A DNA stretch of 64,000 nt, taken from the NCBI RefSeq assembly GCF_027489515.1, contig NZ_JAIXZS010000048.1, positions 1 through 64,000 on the forward strand, written 5' to 3'. The position numbers and the translations under genes are program-made. The notes below the pieces were generated by a model. It did no database searches. It worked only from the letters and a program-made list of their open reading frames with translations, and was not told the origin of the DNA. How positions within the stretch are numbered: position 1 is the first letter of the stretch; every line of letters starts with the position of its first letter. Below, in pieces: positions 61,943 to 64,000 of the stretch. This DNA is from Novosphingobium sp. (GTDB lineage Bacteria; Pseudomonadota; Alphaproteobacteria; Sphingomonadales; Sphingomonadaceae).

Positions 61943-62389
61943 ATGATCTGGCTCTGGATTCTTCGCGTCGCGCTGATCGCCACCGTGTTGTTCGCGGCCC
62001 GCAAGGGCGATGAACCCGAACAACTGGTGGCAACAGTGCTTCTTTCCACATTCGCGCTGGATGTGGGCAATCACATGCTGTTCGGCGATCCGGCCTGGTA
62101 CACGGTCAATCCGGGGCACCTGGTGATCGATATCTGGGCTTTTTTCCCCCTTCTCTGGGTGGCGCTCTATGCCAATCGCGGCTGGCCGCTGTGGGTTTCG
62201 GCCTCACAGGTCCTCGTCGTGCTCGGCCATGTCGCCAAGCTCTGGGACGTGGACATGGTCCGCCGAGCCTACTGGACGATGACGCAAATGCCTTTCCTGT
62301 TCCAGCTGATCGTATTGGCTATCGGCACTGGGGCCCACGTCGAGCGCCAGCGCCGCATTGGCCGCTATCATTCCTGGCGGCTTGTATGA
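61943..62389 (+). CDS. Small membrane protein of unknown function
   Basis: A 148-residue protein with about four membrane helices (IWLWILRVALIATVLFAA, LVATVLLSTFALDVGNHMLF, LVIDIWAFFPLLWVALYA, FLFQLIVLAIGTGAHV). Acidic and His residues lie near the membrane (DVGNHML, PGHLVID), possibly a ligand site. I do not recognise the family. Its stop overlaps the next start (ATGA). Confidence 0.65.
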   Translation: MIWLWILRVALIATVLFAARKGDEPEQLVATVLLSTFALDVGNHMLFGDPAWYTVNPGHLVIDIWAFFPLLWVALYANRGWPLWVSASQVLVVLGHVAKLWDVDMVRRAYWTMTQMPFLFQLIVLAIGTGAHVERQRRIGRYHSWRLV

Positions 62390-62970
62390 GCGGGCGCCTT
62401 GTTCGTCGCCACGATCGTGGCCGCCGCCGGGCTGCTGCGCGCCGCGCCAATCCCGCCGCGCTGGGTGATGCCGCTGCGGTCTTCGACAGTGCCGCTGCCG
62501 GCGGGCATGCCGGCGCGGCGGAGGTAACCGCCTCGGTCGCGGCCGGCCTGCACGAATCCTCGGCGCGGATCACCCCCGAAGCGCTGCTGGCCTTTGCGCG
62601 AGAGAGCTACGCCATCCGCCGCCGGCGCGACCGGCACCTGCCGGGTGATCTGTTCGGGGAACCGACGTGGGACATCCTGCTCGATCTCTACGTCGCCACG
62701 CGAGAGAACCGGCCGGTGCCGACCACCAGTGCCTGCATCGGGGCCAATGTCCCGCCCACCACCGCGCTGCGCTGGCTGCGCATCCTCGAGGTGCGCGGGC
62801 TGGTCGAACGTGAGGAGGACAATCGCGACGGGCGCCGCACCTTCGTACGCCTCTCGTCGCGAGGGCTTGCCGCAATGGACGACTGGCTCCACGTGGCGCT
62901 CACCATGCTCGATCACTCGGTCGGATCGATTATCCGCCGCTCCGTTCCGCTGGCTGAAGCGGCGGAGTGA
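62386..62970 (+). CDS. Winged-helix (MarR-like) regulator
   Basis: A 194-residue protein. After a basic, Ala-rich N-terminal half, the C-terminal half is a winged helix: TTALRWLRILEVRGLVERE followed by RRTFVRLSSRGLAAMDDWL, as in MarR-type proteins. The start overlaps the membrane-protein stop, so the pair is coupled and may act together. Confidence 0.7.
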   Translation: MSGRLVRRHDRGRRRAAARRANPAALGDAAAVFDSAAAGGHAGAAEVTASVAAGLHESSARITPEALLAFARESYAIRRRRDRHLPGDLFGEPTWDILLDLYVATRENRPVPTTSACIGANVPPTTALRWLRILEVRGLVEREEDNRDGRRTFVRLSSRGLAAMDDWLHVALTMLDHSVGSIIRRSVPLAEAAE

Positions 62971-63365
62971 CGCCGCGTAGCCGCTCTCCGGTCCTGCCTG
63001 CCGATGGCTTGCAGCTTGACCGGCGGGCGGTTCCGGCTTAAGGGCGCCACGTCCCGAACGGCCGTCGGCCCGCCGGTTCAACAGAGCTGAACATTGCCGG
63101 TGCGCGGCAAGTGGGGCCTCGAAGGCGGTTTGCCGCCATTCGCGGGTCCCTCTTGTGTTTGGTCCAGGCTTCCGAATCAGGGGGCAAGGTCCGGTCTTTC
63201 CGTCAGCCGTCAAAGTAACCCGGTGGCGACTTGCCCCGGGTGGAGTGTTTTCGGCTCATGCAGCGCCTGGGCGCAAGGCCAATGGTCTTGCCTGCCGCTG
63301 GATGAGATCACCGCAAGCCTTCACCTCGGTCCGGCCGCGCCCGCAAACAAGGTGAAGAGTCCTTC
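62971..63365. other. Leader/promoter region of the str operon
   Basis: No gene is supported in about 395 bases. A TTGACC at 63016-63021 is a possible -35 box, but no clear -10 follows at the right spacing. The region should hold the ribosomal-protein promoter before rpsL. Confidence 0.45.
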
Positions 63366-63737
63366 ATGCCTACGATCAACCAGCTGGTCCGCAAGGGCCG
63401 CGAACCGCAGAAGACCAAGTCGAAGGTCCCTGCGATGGAGCAGAACCCGCAGAAGCGCGGCGTCTGCACCCGCGTTTATACGACGACCCCGAAGAAGCCG
63501 AACTCGGCGCTGCGCAAGGTGGCCAAGATCCGCCTGACCAACAGCCGCGAAGTGATTTCGTACATTCCGGGCGAAGGCCACAACCTGCAGGAGCACTCGG
63601 TTGTGCTCATCCGCGGCGGCCGTGTGCGCGACCTTCCGGGCGTGCGCTACCACGTGCTGCGCGGCGTTCTCGATACCCAGGGTGTCAAGGACCGCAAGCA
63701 GTCGCGTTCGAAGTACGGCGCCAAGCGTCCGAAGTAA
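63366..63737 (+). CDS. rpsL: 30S ribosomal protein S12
   Basis: A complete 123-residue S12, which controls decoding accuracy at the ribosomal A site. The family motifs are complete: [15 protein letters not shown] (Lys43 kept) and [19 protein letters not shown]. Residue 88 is Arg (CGC at 63627-63629), where E. coli has Lys; Lys88-to-Arg is a classical streptomycin-resistance change. It is the first gene of the str operon, followed 69 bases later by rpsG. Confidence 0.99.
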   Translation: MPTINQLVRKGREPQKTKSKVPAMEQNPQKRGVCTRVYTTTPKKPNSALRKVAKIRLTNSREVISYIPGEGHNLQEHSVVLIRGGRVRDLPGVRYHVLRGVLDTQGVKDRKQSRSKYGAKRPK

Positions 63738-63806
63738 GTTTCATCTGGGATCGGAACCGCAAGGCAGGCCCGGTGGGGCTGGCCGCGTTCCGAAGGAGTA
63801 CGCAAT

Positions 63807-64000
63807 ATGTCTCGTCGTCGTCGTCCCGAAAAGCGGGAGATCCTGCCGGATCCGAAGTTCAACGATCAGATCCTGTCGAAGTTCATGAACAACCTCATGC
63901 TCGACGGCAAGAAGTCGGTCGCTGAAAGCATCGTTTATGGCGCCATGGAAACCATGCAGACCCGCGCGAAGGCGGATCCGCTGCAGCTGTTCCACGATGC
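63807..64000 (+). CDS. rpsG: 30S ribosomal protein S7, N-terminal part (truncated by window end)
   Basis: The first 64 residues of S7, the protein that nucleates assembly of the 30S head. The start [18 protein letters not shown] and the following [20 protein letters not shown] are family hallmarks. AAGGAG lies eight bases before the ATG. The frame runs off the window end. Confidence 0.98.
   Translation, partial: MSRRRRPEKREILPDPKFNDQILSKFMNNLMLDGKKSVAESIVYGAMETMQTRAKADPLQLFHD

Overview
The window is high-GC chromosomal DNA from an alphaproteobacterium, most likely a sphingomonad (order Sphingomonadales; Novosphingobium or Sphingobium-like). The clues are the str-operon start (rpsL, rpsG), a ligA/ligB extradiol dioxygenase pair, a GGAAC-N16-CGTT general-stress promoter, C/G-rich palindromic intergenic repeats typical of sphingomonads, and many cell-envelope systems. 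No rRNA, tRNA, CRISPR array or insertion sequence was recognised.

Layout. 1-6 kb: the 3' end of uvrA, a MipA/OmpV outer-membrane protein, several palindromic repeats, an AT-rich islet (about 2.74-3.83 kb) with one nuclease-like gene, a helix-turn-helix-like gene with repeats fused into it, and an RTX calcium-binding protein behind a stress promoter. 6.2-7 kb: a PhoB-like regulator whose phospho-acceptor Asp is Asn. 7-11.9 kb, minus strand: a CsgG/HfaB-type lipoprotein with three secreted Asn/Ser/Gly-rich proteins, one carrying seven NSIS-type repeats. This looks like a curli- or holdfast-anchor-like surface fibre locus. 12.1-12.9 kb: a SleB-type wall hydrolase. 12.9-22.9 kb, minus strand: a type II secretion operon in the order gspE-F-G-H-I-J-L-M-C-D-K.

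23.2-43.5 kb, plus strand, divergent from the type II operon: a compact seven-gene unit. It encodes a TpsB transporter, an ExbB-type proton channel fused to a large DUF2341/LamG-like extracytoplasmic domain, ExbD, a TonB-like protein, a porin, a 4,366-residue TpsA exoprotein ending in a Cys-X10-Cys loop, and a Skp/OmpH-like chaperone. Two-partner secretion normally needs no dedicated energy module, so this is the best candidate for an undescribed system. It is followed by an unusually long PstS-like protein, a strong terminator and a possible small RNA.

46.2-51.2 kb: a DsbA/DsbG-like thioredoxin-fold protein, a molybdate transporter (modABC) behind a palindrome, and a Kup potassium transporter. 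51.3-56.2 kb: a complete type I secretion machine (ABC exporter, HlyD adaptor, TolC-like channel) that could export the distant RTX protein. 57-60.6 kb: ligAB and a NarL-type two-component pair. 60.8-63 kb: a LuxR-type regulator with a C-terminal membrane helix, two small proteins of unknown function and a winged-helix protein. The window ends in rpsL, which carries Arg88, and the start of rpsG.
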